The notes under the pieces: generated by a model
Told to the model about the DNA's origin: nothing
What the model saw: only the letters and a program-made list of their open reading frames with translations
Databases searched by the model: none
Translations under genes and position numbers: made by a program
Shown: piece by piece, positions 1 through 7,668 of the stretch
Layout: each line of letters starts with the position of its first letter
Position numbering within the stretch: position 1 is the stretch's first letter
Assembly: GCA_021807265.1 (NCBI GenBank)
Contig: JAKAPH010000002.1
Span: forward strand, 1 to 44,617
Length of the DNA stretch: 44,617 bases
Source: Actinomycetes bacterium
GTDB taxonomy: Bacteria > Actinomycetota > Acidimicrobiia > Acidimicrobiales > RAAP-2
Reading direction: 5' to 3'

Positions 1-1
1 G

Positions 2-595
2 CACTTCATCGCCCCGAGCCTGCTCGCCACGACGACCATGCAGCTCGGTGAGAGCGAGTCCCTCTGGCCGGTACTGGCCGCGGTCAAATGGATCCGCCAG
101 TACCACGCAGCCGTGGCCACGCCGCTCACGCCCTACGACATCCTGGCGGGCAAGCTGTCGTGGGTCGTGACGAGGGCCTTGGCGACGGGCGTGGTGTACA
201 CGATCGTCATCGGGGCCTTCGGAGCGCTGCACTCGTGGTCGGCCCTCGCGCTGCCGCTCATCGGCGCACTCATCACACTGGCCTTCGCCGCGCCGATGGT
301 CGCCTACGCCGCTACGGTCCAGACCGACTCGTCCTTCATCACGATCTACCGATTCGCGATCGTCCCGATGTTCCTCTTCTCGGCGACGTTCTATCCCGTG
401 ACCGCCTACCCCGGGTACCTGCGGCCGGTGGTGCAGTTCGTGCCGCTGTATCACGGGGTCGCGCTCGCGCGTTCGGCGGCTTTCGGCCAGTGGCCGCTGC
501 TGCCCACCATCGGACACCTGGCCCTGCTGAGCGCGATGGCCGTGGCGGGCATTCTCTGGGGCCGGCGAGCCATGCAGCGCCGGCTGGTCGACTAG
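2..595 (+). CDS. ABC-2 type transporter permease, 5' truncated
   Basis: This is the C-terminal 197 residues of an integral membrane permease of the ABC-2 (NodJ/DrrB-like) export family; the start lies before the window. The frame is open from base 2 and reads HFIAPSLLATTTMQ before the first internal Met. Several hydrophobic segments are visible, and the motif FLFSATFYPVTAYP is the typical ABC-2 signature loop (family knowledge: F-SGTFFP). It overlaps the next permease by one base (TAGTG), so the two are translationally coupled and probably form the two membrane halves of one exporter. The ATPase is presumably upstream, outside the window. Substrate unknown. Confidence 0.85.
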   Translation, partial: HFIAPSLLATTTMQLGESESLWPVLAAVKWIRQYHAAVATPLTPYDILAGKLSWVVTRALATGVVYTIVIGAFGALHSWSALALPLIGALITLAFAAPMVAYAATVQTDSSFITIYRFAIVPMFLFSATFYPVTAYPGYLRPVVQFVPLYHGVALARSAAFGQWPLLPTIGHLALLSAMAVAGILWGRRAMQRRLVD

Positions 596-1383
596 TGCTC
601 ACCCGCACCCTCCCCCGATTCGGCTCGCGCCGGGCGGTGCACGTCTTCGAGCGGAACTTCACGGTCTACCGGTCCCAGTGGATCATGCTGCTCTCGGGAT
701 TCTTCGAGCCGCTCTTCTACCTGCTCAGCATCGGCATCGGTCTCAACCGACTCGTCGGTCCCCTGCCCGAGGGTGGCCACCTCGTGAGCTACGCGGCCTT
801 CGTCGCCCCGGGCATGCTCGCGACCTCGGCGATGAACGGCGCGATGATCGACACGATCTTCAACACGTTCTTCCGGCTCAAGATCTCGCACTCCTATGAC
901 GCGATACTCGCCACGCCCCTGGACGTGACCGACATCGCGCTGGGCGAGGTCTGGTGGGCCCTGGCGCGGGCCAGCGCCTACGCCGCGTCGTTCATTGTCT
1001 GCATGGCGCTGCTCGGCGACGCGGGCAGCGTGTGGGTCATCCTCTGCTGGCCGGCGGCGATCCTCACGGGTCTCGCCTTCAGCGCGGTCGGGCTGGCCGC
1101 CTGCACCTACGTGCGCTCCTGGCAGGACTTCGACCTCGTCGTGCTCGTGCAGCTGCCGCTCTTCCTCTTCTCGGCGACGTTCTTTCCGATCTCGCTCTAC
1201 CCGCACTGGCTCGGCGCCATCGTCGCGGTCTCGCCCCTCTACCAGTCCGCGGCCCTCTTGCGAGGCCTATCCCTGGGTTCGTTCCACTGGGTGATGCTCG
1301 GGCGCGTGGCCTACCTCGTCGCGCTCTCCCTCGTGGGCCTGCGCATCGCGGCCAACCGCTTCCGCCGGATCCTCATCCCTTGA
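595..1383 (+). CDS. ABC-2 type transporter permease
   Basis: A 262-residue membrane permease paralogous to the preceding gene: it carries the equivalent loop FLFSATFFPISLYP at about the same distance from its C-terminus and has about six hydrophobic segments. The GTG start at 595 shares its G with the stop codon of the upstream permease, a coupled arrangement typical of heterodimeric ABC-2 exporters. The N-terminus is basic (LTRTLPRFGSRR), consistent with a cytoplasmic start. Family knowledge makes it part of an ATP-driven exporter of lipid, glycan or drug substrates; nothing in the sequence fixes the substrate. Confidence 0.87.
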   Translation: MLTRTLPRFGSRRAVHVFERNFTVYRSQWIMLLSGFFEPLFYLLSIGIGLNRLVGPLPEGGHLVSYAAFVAPGMLATSAMNGAMIDTIFNTFFRLKISHSYDAILATPLDVTDIALGEVWWALARASAYAASFIVCMALLGDAGSVWVILCWPAAILTGLAFSAVGLAACTYVRSWQDFDLVVLVQLPLFLFSATFFPISLYPHWLGAIVAVSPLYQSAALLRGLSLGSFHWVMLGRVAYLVALSLVGLRIAANRFRRILIP

Positions 1384-1435
1384 GAGCTAGTGGCGTCTCA
1401 CTCGTTCACCACGAGTCGCCGGTCGTCGCTGCGAA

Positions 1436-2236
1436 CTACTGACAGCCCAGATCGGTGTCGTAGGTCGTCTTACCGGAAGTTGTCGTACCGTTCTGAACAA
1501 TCAAAACTGGTGCTGTTGTCCCCGAGCTAGTTTGCGTGAACCCTGCGGAAGGGCACGCCTGTATTCCCGCCTGCCAGTCACCGCTCACACCCGACACTTC
1601 GAAATTCGAGCCGGTGATCGAGGCCCACATCGACGGTGTCGAGTAGATCCCAACTGGAATACCGGAGCTTGCGGAGTTCTTCCCCAGTTCCGTGACCATC
1701 CCCGTGATCGTGGCCTGGTTGAGCGAAGTGTCGTTCGACCAACTGTTACCGGTCTCGACGTCGGCCCACCACATGGCGGGCGAGCCTGGCGCTACTGCTA
1801 CCGCCCAGTCAGCCTCGCTACAGCCGATAGCCCAGGCTGCCTGCAGTGCGGACAGCGTGTGCCCAGATGCACCGATAGGTGTGTACGTCGACGAACCCGT
1901 CTTGCACTTCGTAGTGTCGGACTTTGCGTAAGCCAGCGCGTAGCCCGTGTTGAAGTAGAGCGACTTCGAGATAGTTCCAGCGTTCGTCCACTGCTGCGCC
2001 GCGTACTGATTCGTCGTGAACGGGCGGCCGTGCGTGACGCCGATGATGGCGAACGACATACTCGACGGCGGGGTGAAGTCTCCCTGCGGGTACGACGCGT
2101 CATAGCCACTGCCCGAGTACGTAAGAGTGGACGCTCCCGCACCTTGCGCCAGTGGTACAACGCCCGTCATCGCGACCAACGCGGTGATCGCGCCAGCCCT
2201 CATCACCCGTGAATACAGCCGGCTGCTTGCTTTCAT
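1436..2236 (-). CDS. Secreted glycoside-hydrolase-like (GH25/DUF1906-type) protein
   Basis: A 266-residue exported protein. The ATG at 2236 is preceded by GGAGGG at a good distance, so I prefer it over the upstream ATG at 2248. The first ~35 residues form a signal peptide (basic start, hydrophobic ITALVAMTGVVPLAQGAGA). The mature part begins with YDASYPQG, continues with AIIGVTHGRPFT and contains WWADVETGNSW and GIYST, a pattern I associate with small TIM-barrel glycosidase-like proteins whose Asp/Glu pair would be catalytic; this family link is inference. Four Cys residues may form disulfides. Its base composition is less GC-biased than its neighbours, which could mean recent acquisition. 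Confidence 0.7.
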   Translation of the reverse strand: MKASSRLYSRVMRAGAITALVAMTGVVPLAQGAGASTLTYSGSGYDASYPQGDFTPPSSMSFAIIGVTHGRPFTTNQYAAQQWTNAGTISKSLYFNTGYALAYAKSDTTKCKTGSSTYTPIGASGHTLSALQAAWAIGCSEADWAVAVAPGSPAMWWADVETGNSWSNDTSLNQATITGMVTELGKNSASSGIPVGIYSTPSMWASITGSNFEVSGVSGDWQAGIQACPSAGFTQTSSGTTAPVLIVQNGTTTSGKTTYDTDLGCQ

Positions 2237-2354
2237 GTTGCCCTCCATGAACTCGCCGCTTCCCTCACGGGCTCCATCGACGTTTGGGACATGGTAGTTG
2301 CCCCACGGTCGCAGTTCTAGGTTCGACTCAGAATCGCCAGCGACGATGCAGGAC

Positions 2355-2678
2355 TTAGCCGGCGGCGCTCGGCGTCGCCTGACCCGATAGGACGTCTCGG
2401 CGTCTCGTGTACTCCTCGACGTCGAGGTCGCCGCGCGCGAGCCGCTCATCGAGTATCCGCATCGCATTGCTTCCGCCGTTGGAACCTATCTGCGCGTGCG
2501 GCGCGCCGCTCATTTCCTCGCGACGTCGCTTCATCGAGAGCAGCAGCGCAACGATCGCCACGGCGAGCAGGAAGACGAGGAACACCAAAAAGAGTCCGCC
2601 GCGAAGGCCGACCGCGTGGCGCATCCCGCCGTCGAAGAAGGGACCGCCGAATCCCGGTTGTGGTGAATCTGGTGGCAC
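2355..2678 (-). CDS. SHOCT-domain single-pass membrane protein
   Basis: A 107-residue protein with one transmembrane segment at about residues 26-49 (LRGGLFLVFLVFLLAVAIVALLL), followed by a basic cytoplasmic stretch and a C-terminal SHOCT domain: ILDERLARGDLDVEEYTRRRDVL matches the short oligomerisation motif L..R...G.I...EY...K..L. The start is GTG at 2678 with AAAGGCGG about 11 nt upstream. SHOCT domains usually promote oligomerisation or membrane association; no enzymatic role is evident. It lies upstream of and co-directional with the secreted protein gene, about 120 bp apart, so co-transcription is possible but not shown. Confidence 0.8.
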   Translation of the reverse strand: MPPDSPQPGFGGPFFDGGMRHAVGLRGGLFLVFLVFLLAVAIVALLLSMKRRREEMSGAPHAQIGSNGGSNAMRILDERLARGDLDVEEYTRRRDVLSGQATPSAAG

Positions 2679-3147
2679 GGTTCGTATCCGCCTTTCTTGG
2701 TCAATCGCTCGAGAGCCGACGTTGCCATTGTCGCGGTCGGCGAGCCTCGTGCGACCATGTTCTTACCCGATTCTTCTGATCGAGTTGTGCTGTCGGGCCA
2801 CACGATCTCGACCCGTTCGATGAGGGACCACCGCTGGGCGTCGCGCCGAGACGCACACCTCGATTGACGAACGCGCGCGACACCCCAGCGATGACCGAGC
2901 GCGCCGCTCGGCGCTCACGTGGTCCGACGGTTGGCCAACGTGAGCTCGAACGTGACGCCCGAGATCGCCTTCCTTCGGTCTCTCCGATCGATCCGACCTC
3001 CGGGCACCGGTGGCGCGCGGCCCGCCACCGTCAGACAATCGCATTCACGGCGGCCGGTAGGCTTATGCGGCTATGTGTGTGACGAACTGCGATGGACGGG
3101 CTGACGGCTGGACCCTCGCCGAAGCGCTCACCATCGTTGAGTAGGGC
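2679..3147. other. Intergenic region without recognised gene
   Basis: About 470 bp between the divergent SHOCT and SGNH genes. Short open frames exist on both strands but none has a ribosome binding site, a recognisable domain or the codon bias of neighbouring genes. It must contain the promoters for both flanking genes, but I could not assign convincing -35/-10 pairs. Confidence 0.6.
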
Positions 3148-4878
3148 GTGGTGGTCCTAGTGGCGCGCCAGCCAGCCCGTCGCCGGGCGTCGTCCTGGGC
3201 GAACTCGTTCGCGGTGGCGCTTAAAGTCCTACTCAGCGCCGGTTTTCTGATCACCTCGCTCCTCGTCGCATCGCCCAGTGGCGCGACCCCGGGATGGCAG
3301 ATCACCTGGACGTCGCCGATGGACCTCGCCCTTGGCGCAACCTATAACTCGACCGTTCGCGACACGGCGACCGTGGCGGTCGCGGGGAGCTCGGTCGAGC
3401 TCACCTTCTCCAACCTCTGGAGCGCCACACCCACCACCTTCGGCGCGGTCACCGTCGGCGTCGACCAGGTCGGGGCCGCCGTGGTCGCCGGCACGATCAT
3501 TCCCGTGACCTTCAACCACGGCCAACGCGCCGTGACCATCCCGGCGCACGGACGGGTCACGAGCGACCCGGTCGCCCTGGCGGTACACGCCAACGAGAAG
3601 ATCGCCGTCTCCATCGCCGTCTCGGGATGGGCGACGGTCAGCGTGCACTACTGCTGCACCGGCAACATCAATACGTGGGCGACGAGCAACGGCGTCGGCG
3701 ATCACACGATGGACCCGACGAGCCAAGTCTTCAATCCTCAACTGACTGGCGCCTTCGTGCGCTGGCTCTCGGGCGTCGCCGTTGGCAACTCGCCGGCCCA
3801 AGGCGCGATCGTCGCCTTCGGTGACTCGATCACCGATGGGTACGGCTACGAGAACAACGGCTTCAGCTGGGTCAACGCCCTCCAGCAACGAATCGACCGA
3901 CTGCCCGCCGTTGACCAGATGTCGGTGGTCAACGAGGGCATCGCGGGCAACACCCTGACCGTCTTCCCGCCGGGCACCTCCTACGCCACGAACTCCGGCG
4001 GCGTGCCGGGAGTGACGCGACTGGCGACTGACGCACTCGCGTGGCCGGGCGTGAAGGACGTCGTCGTCCTGCTCGGCACCAACGACATCTGGTTCGGCGC
4101 CGGCGGCGTGTCGGGCAAGCCCATCCCGCCCTACGGGACGGCAGCCGCCATCGAGCAGGGTCTGCGCACCGTGGCGGCCGCGGTCCGCGCCCGCGGGCTG
4201 AACGTCTACGCCGTCACCCTGCTGCCGCGCGCCACCTCGACGAAGCTGGACCACGACATCCCCGAGTACTGGGGACCGGCCGAGCAGTCCGTGATGAGCG
4301 CGGTGAACGACTGGCTCCTGTCGGCGCGCACCGGCTTCACCGGCGTGATCAACCTCGCGGCGGTCACGGCCGACGTCTACAACGGTGACTGCAACCCGAA
4401 CACGCCCTTCGCGCCGTACTTCAATCCCGATCACCTGCACCCCAACGTGGCCGGGGAGACGGCGATGGCCAACGCCATCGGCACCCAGCTCTTCGGGATG
4501 CCCGACGCGCCGCTCAATCCCCCCGTCCTGAGCGCCAGCCCGACGCCGGGTTGCGCGGCGGCCAAGCTCGCGTCTTCGGTGCTCGCCGCCGCCTCGCCGA
4601 CGACCACCACTACGGTTGCCCCGACGACGTCGACCGTCGCCCCGACCACCACGACGACCCCGTCTTCCCTGATGCGAAGTGCCCGCTCGCTCGCGATCTG
4701 GCTGCTGCTCGCACTGGTCGTGCTCGCGGCGATCCTGGCACTCGTGGCCCGTCGTCGGGTCACGAGACGCCGGCGTGAGCGCCGTCAGGCCATGCGCGTC
4801 GTGTCGTACCCCCGTGTGCCGCCGCCGGCCCCGCCGCGCAGCGGACCGAACCCTCGCTCGGGACCCCGCCGGCGCTGA
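3148..4878 (+). CDS. SGNH/GDSL-family esterase with C-terminal membrane anchor
   Basis: A 576-residue extracytoplasmic hydrolase. After an N-terminal hydrophobic signal segment (residues ~22-45) and a beta-rich N-terminal region, the SGNH core carries block I FGDSITDG (nucleophile Ser at ~227), block III GTND (~310-313) and block V DHLHP (Asp ~428, His ~431), so the catalytic residues look intact. A Thr/Pro-rich linker (~490-505) leads to a C-terminal transmembrane helix and a basic Arg-rich tail, so the enzyme is tethered outside the membrane. The start is uncertain: GTG codons at 3148, 3151 and 3160 are all possible and none has a good ribosome binding site. The substrate (acyl/acetyl ester on glycan or lipid) is unknown. 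Confidence 0.82.
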   Translation: MVVLVARQPARRRASSWANSFAVALKVLLSAGFLITSLLVASPSGATPGWQITWTSPMDLALGATYNSTVRDTATVAVAGSSVELTFSNLWSATPTTFGAVTVGVDQVGAAVVAGTIIPVTFNHGQRAVTIPAHGRVTSDPVALAVHANEKIAVSIAVSGWATVSVHYCCTGNINTWATSNGVGDHTMDPTSQVFNPQLTGAFVRWLSGVAVGNSPAQGAIVAFGDSITDGYGYENNGFSWVNALQQRIDRLPAVDQMSVVNEGIAGNTLTVFPPGTSYATNSGGVPGVTRLATDALAWPGVKDVVVLLGTNDIWFGAGGVSGKPIPPYGTAAAIEQGLRTVAAAVRARGLNVYAVTLLPRATSTKLDHDIPEYWGPAEQSVMSAVNDWLLSARTGFTGVINLAAVTADVYNGDCNPNTPFAPYFNPDHLHPNVAGETAMANAIGTQLFGMPDAPLNPPVLSASPTPGCAAAKLASSVLAAASPTTTTTVAPTTSTVAPTTTTTPSSLMRSARSLAIWLLLALVVLAAILALVARRRVTRRRRERRQAMRVVSYPRVPPPAPPRSGPNPRSGPRRR

Positions 4879-4879
4879 C

Positions 4880-5530
4880 TCAGCGCAGCGGGTAGCGAAA
4901 GCGTAGGAACGCCTCGCCGCTGCGACTCGTCATCTCGCCGTCGGACCGCCAGCCGAGCGCCTCGTAGAAGTGGCGCGCCGCGAGATCGGGCGGCGTCACG
5001 AGGACCAGTTCGTCATCGCTCGCGGCGCGCGCCGTAGCGATCGCCGCGTCGATCAGCCGGCGTCCGACGCCGCCGCCTTGTGCGGCCGGGTCCACCAGCA
5101 CGTGGGTCACCTCACCGACCCGTGGCGAGCCGGCCGGTGGCGCCACCGCGGTGCGGCGGAATCTCGCGAGGATGAGTCGCGCGACGCCGCGCGCGTAGCG
5201 TCCCGCCCGGGTGACGACGAGGTCCCGCGCCAGTCGGGGGCGCACGGCGGCGGCCACGGCGATCGACCGGGCCAGCGCGACCCCGTGGTCGCGAACCATC
5301 GCGCGCACGTGCGTCGCCGGATCGGTCGCCCCGAGCAGGACGCCGATCACCCGGCCGGTGTCATCGACCGCCACGAAGGACATCGACCCCGGGGTCGTCG
5401 TCCACGCCCGGTAGTAGGCGCGCATGAACGACGGGCCGAAGCGCGAGAGGAACTCCATGTCGAGCACCGCGAGGTGGAGCTTCACGGCCGCCTTGATGTC
5501 GGCCGGGCTGAGTTCGCGCACGCTCACCAC
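4880..5530 (-). CDS. GNAT-family N-acetyltransferase
   Basis: A 216-residue acetyltransferase of the Gcn5-related superfamily. The acetyl-CoA pyrophosphate loop is visible as PAAQGGGVGRRLIDAA near residue 148, followed by the typical HFYEALGWRSDGE C-terminal strand-helix. I chose GTG at 5530 because VSVRELSPADI looks like a natural GNAT N-terminus and AGGA lies 7 nt upstream; an upstream in-frame start at 5617 would add 29 residues of low conservation character. Convergent with the SGNH gene, with almost no spacer, and divergent from the alpha/beta hydrolase gene. The acceptor substrate cannot be told from sequence. Confidence 0.85.
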   Translation of the reverse strand: MVSVRELSPADIKAAVKLHLAVLDMEFLSRFGPSFMRAYYRAWTTTPGSMSFVAVDDTGRVIGVLLGATDPATHVRAMVRDHGVALARSIAVAAAVRPRLARDLVVTRAGRYARGVARLILARFRRTAVAPPAGSPRVGEVTHVLVDPAAQGGGVGRRLIDAAIATARAASDDELVLVTPPDLAARHFYEALGWRSDGEMTSRSGEAFLRFRYPLR

Positions 5531-5644
5531 GATCGGATCCTGCCCGCCGTCGTCGCGGCCGATGCAAAGGGTGCTCTGGGTTGAATAGTCAACTGTACGC
5601 CGAGGTGGATGGGTCACCGCCGGTCACGGCGGTCGGGCCACTGC

Positions 5645-5650
5645 TAGATT
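5645..5650 (+). promoter_or_regulatory. -10 element TAGATT of a leaderless promoter
   Basis: TAGATT ends 7 nt before the ATG of the alpha/beta hydrolase gene and there is no Shine-Dalgarno sequence, so transcription is predicted to start at or next to the start codon. Confidence 0.5.
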
Positions 5651-5657
5651 GACCCCG

Positions 5658-6746
5658 ATGGCACCACCGCGACACGGCCGGCGGGTCAACGTGCGTCGGC
5701 GCCGATTCATCGCGGTGATGGCGCTCATCCTCGTGGTGCTGCTCATCGTCGCGACGACCCGGGGATCGGGTCCGACCACTCCCTCGAGCACCACGACAAG
5801 TTCGTCGTCGACGCCGTCGACGCCGTCGTCCACGTCGACTCAGCCACCCACCCCGCACGCACCCTTCGCGGTGGGCGCCGTGACCTTCACCGTCAGCGAG
5901 CCGACCAACGGGTCGACGGCGGCGCGGTCGTTCCCGGTCACCGTTCGCTACCCCGCCGTCGGTGCCCCGGGCACCGCGCGCCTCGGACTCGCCCCGCTGC
6001 GCGGCGCCGGGCCCTACCCCCTGCTCATCTTCTCCCAGGGCTTTGACATCTCGCCCGAGGCGTACGCGGGTCTGCTCAACGCGTGGAGCGCCGCGGGCTA
6101 CGTCGTCGCCGACCCCGCCTACCCCTACACGTCGCCCAACGCCGTCGGCGGGGTGGTCCGCACCGACATCGTGCACCACCCCGCTGACCTCAGCTTTCTC
6201 ATCACGACCGTGATCGCCGACAGCGCACAGACCGCCAACACCCTGCACGGGCTCGTGAACGCCCACGAGATCGGCGTCGTCGGCCAGTCCGACGGCGGCG
6301 ACGTGAGCCTCGCGGCCGTGGCGAACTCGTGCTGTCGCGACTCGCGCATCGGCGCGGCGGTGATCCTCTCGGGGGCCGAGCTCACCTGGTTCCCCGGGAC
6401 CTACTTCACGACCGGCTCAGCGCCGCTGCTCGTCGTCCAGGGCACCAACGACCTCACGATGAACCCCGTCACCTGCAGCGTCACGCTCTACAACGAGGCG
6501 CCGGCACCCAAGTACTACCTGGCCATGATCGGCCAGACCCACCTCAGCGCCTACGTGCCGGCCGGGCCGGCGCGCAACGTGGTGGCGGCCGCGTCGATCG
6601 ACTTCTTCAACGCCTACCTGCGACACGCACCGGGCGCGCTGGCGGCCATGCGCGCCGCGGGCACCCAACCGGGACTCGCCACGATCACCAGTGCCTCGAG
6701 TGTCCCGACGGTCGCGGGGACCTGCCCCGACGCGCCGGCCGGCTGA
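5658..6746 (+). CDS. Membrane-tethered alpha/beta hydrolase
   Basis: A 362-residue enzyme with an N-terminal basic segment and one transmembrane helix (about residues 17-35), a Ser/Thr/Pro-rich linker (~40-70), then an alpha/beta-hydrolase domain resembling dienelactone/PAF-acetylhydrolase-type enzymes. The predicted triad is complete: nucleophile Ser211 in GQSDGG, Asp265 in GTNDLT and His295 in GQTHLS. The catalytic domain therefore lies outside the membrane. ATG at 5658 is chosen over TTG at 5649 because it follows the leaderless-type TAGATT by 7 nt. Substrate unknown; esterase or lipase-like activity is inferred from family. Confidence 0.83.
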   Translation: MAPPRHGRRVNVRRRRFIAVMALILVVLLIVATTRGSGPTTPSSTTTSSSSTPSTPSSTSTQPPTPHAPFAVGAVTFTVSEPTNGSTAARSFPVTVRYPAVGAPGTARLGLAPLRGAGPYPLLIFSQGFDISPEAYAGLLNAWSAAGYVVADPAYPYTSPNAVGGVVRTDIVHHPADLSFLITTVIADSAQTANTLHGLVNAHEIGVVGQSDGGDVSLAAVANSCCRDSRIGAAVILSGAELTWFPGTYFTTGSAPLLVVQGTNDLTMNPVTCSVTLYNEAPAPKYYLAMIGQTHLSAYVPAGPARNVVAAASIDFFNAYLRHAPGALAAMRAAGTQPGLATITSASSVPTVAGTCPDAPAG

Positions 6747-7496
6747 TCAGCCCAGCGGCTTGACGCCCTTGACGACGTTGGCCTCGGCCACGACGTTCAC
6801 GCTGGTCAGGTCGACGAAGCCGGCGGCTTCGTAGAGGCGCATCCACGCGTCGGGCGTGATCGGACGTTCGCGCAGGCGGAAGATGTAACGGCCGGCGTTC
6901 TTGAGGATGCGCCAGTAGCCGGGGATCCCCTTCTTCGCCATGACCTTGATCTTGCTCGCGATCACCTGGCGGTCCTCGGTCGTGGCGCCGCGCCCGAGCA
7001 TCATGTCCGAGTTGATCAGTGCACCCCCGGGCCGCAGCCAGCCGTAGGCGGCGGTGACGACCTTCGCCTTGTCCGCGTCCAGGAGGTGGTGCAGCGCGTA
7101 GTTGCTGATCACGATGTCGACCGACGACGGATCGATGGTCAGGTGCTCGATCGGCGAGACGATGCCCGAGACCTGCTCGAGCCCCTCGGCCTTGGCCTGG
7201 GCGACCATGCGCTCGACCATCGCCGCGCTCACGTCGACGCCGACGACGCTGGCGCCGCGCCGCGCGAGCTCGAGCGCCAGGCGGCCACCGCCACAGCCGA
7301 GGTCGACGCAGACCATCCCGGGCTTGACGTCAGCGACCTCGATCGCCTTGGCCGCGACCTTGGTCATCCCGGCGTCGTTGTGGCGGTCCCAGGTGTCGGC
7401 CCGGCGGGTCCACGTACGCCGCTGGGTCGCGATCGACAGCCGCGTGGTCTGCTTCTTGCCCCACGAGGGGTTCGTTTCTCCGGAGGCGTTCGACAT
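6747..7496 (-). CDS. Class I SAM-dependent methyltransferase
   Basis: A 249-residue cytosolic methyltransferase. Motif I, VDLGCGGGR (residues ~64-72), binds S-adenosylmethionine; the acidic strand VVGVDVS and the post-motif SVDIVISNYALHHLLD follow in the usual order of the Methyltransf_11/25 group. ATG at 7496 is preceded by AAGAGAG. The basic N-terminus (KKQTTRLSIATQRRTWTRR) is unusual for the family. A C-terminal section (~170-249, WRILKNAGRYIFRLRERP) resembles that of small-molecule or quinone methyltransferases, but the acceptor cannot be assigned. It is preceded on its strand by a ~170-bp spacer. Confidence 0.83.
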   Translation of the reverse strand: MSNASGETNPSWGKKQTTRLSIATQRRTWTRRADTWDRHNDAGMTKVAAKAIEVADVKPGMVCVDLGCGGGRLALELARRGASVVGVDVSAAMVERMVAQAKAEGLEQVSGIVSPIEHLTIDPSSVDIVISNYALHHLLDADKAKVVTAAYGWLRPGGALINSDMMLGRGATTEDRQVIASKIKVMAKKGIPGYWRILKNAGRYIFRLRERPITPDAWMRLYEAAGFVDLTSVNVVAEANVVKGVKPLG

Positions 7497-7668
7497 GTTC
7501 TCTCTTTTTCGGGGATCGATCGGTTGCGACGACAGCCGCGCCAGGGCCACGGGACTACACGCCCCGGCGACCGGCGCCACCGTGACGCCCGCCGACCAGG
7601 AACCGATTCTACCGGCCGGGGTGCTCGACGGCAGCGTCGGGGCTATCGCTGCGCGGCGGCACTCGCGC

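Noticed and set aside
592-1206. Long minus-strand open frame opposite the second permease
   Set aside because: Antisense shadow typical of high-GC coding DNA; Arg/Glu-rich, no family features. Same for other long antisense frames, e.g. opposite the SGNH gene, gyrA, gyrB, DegV and MurJ.
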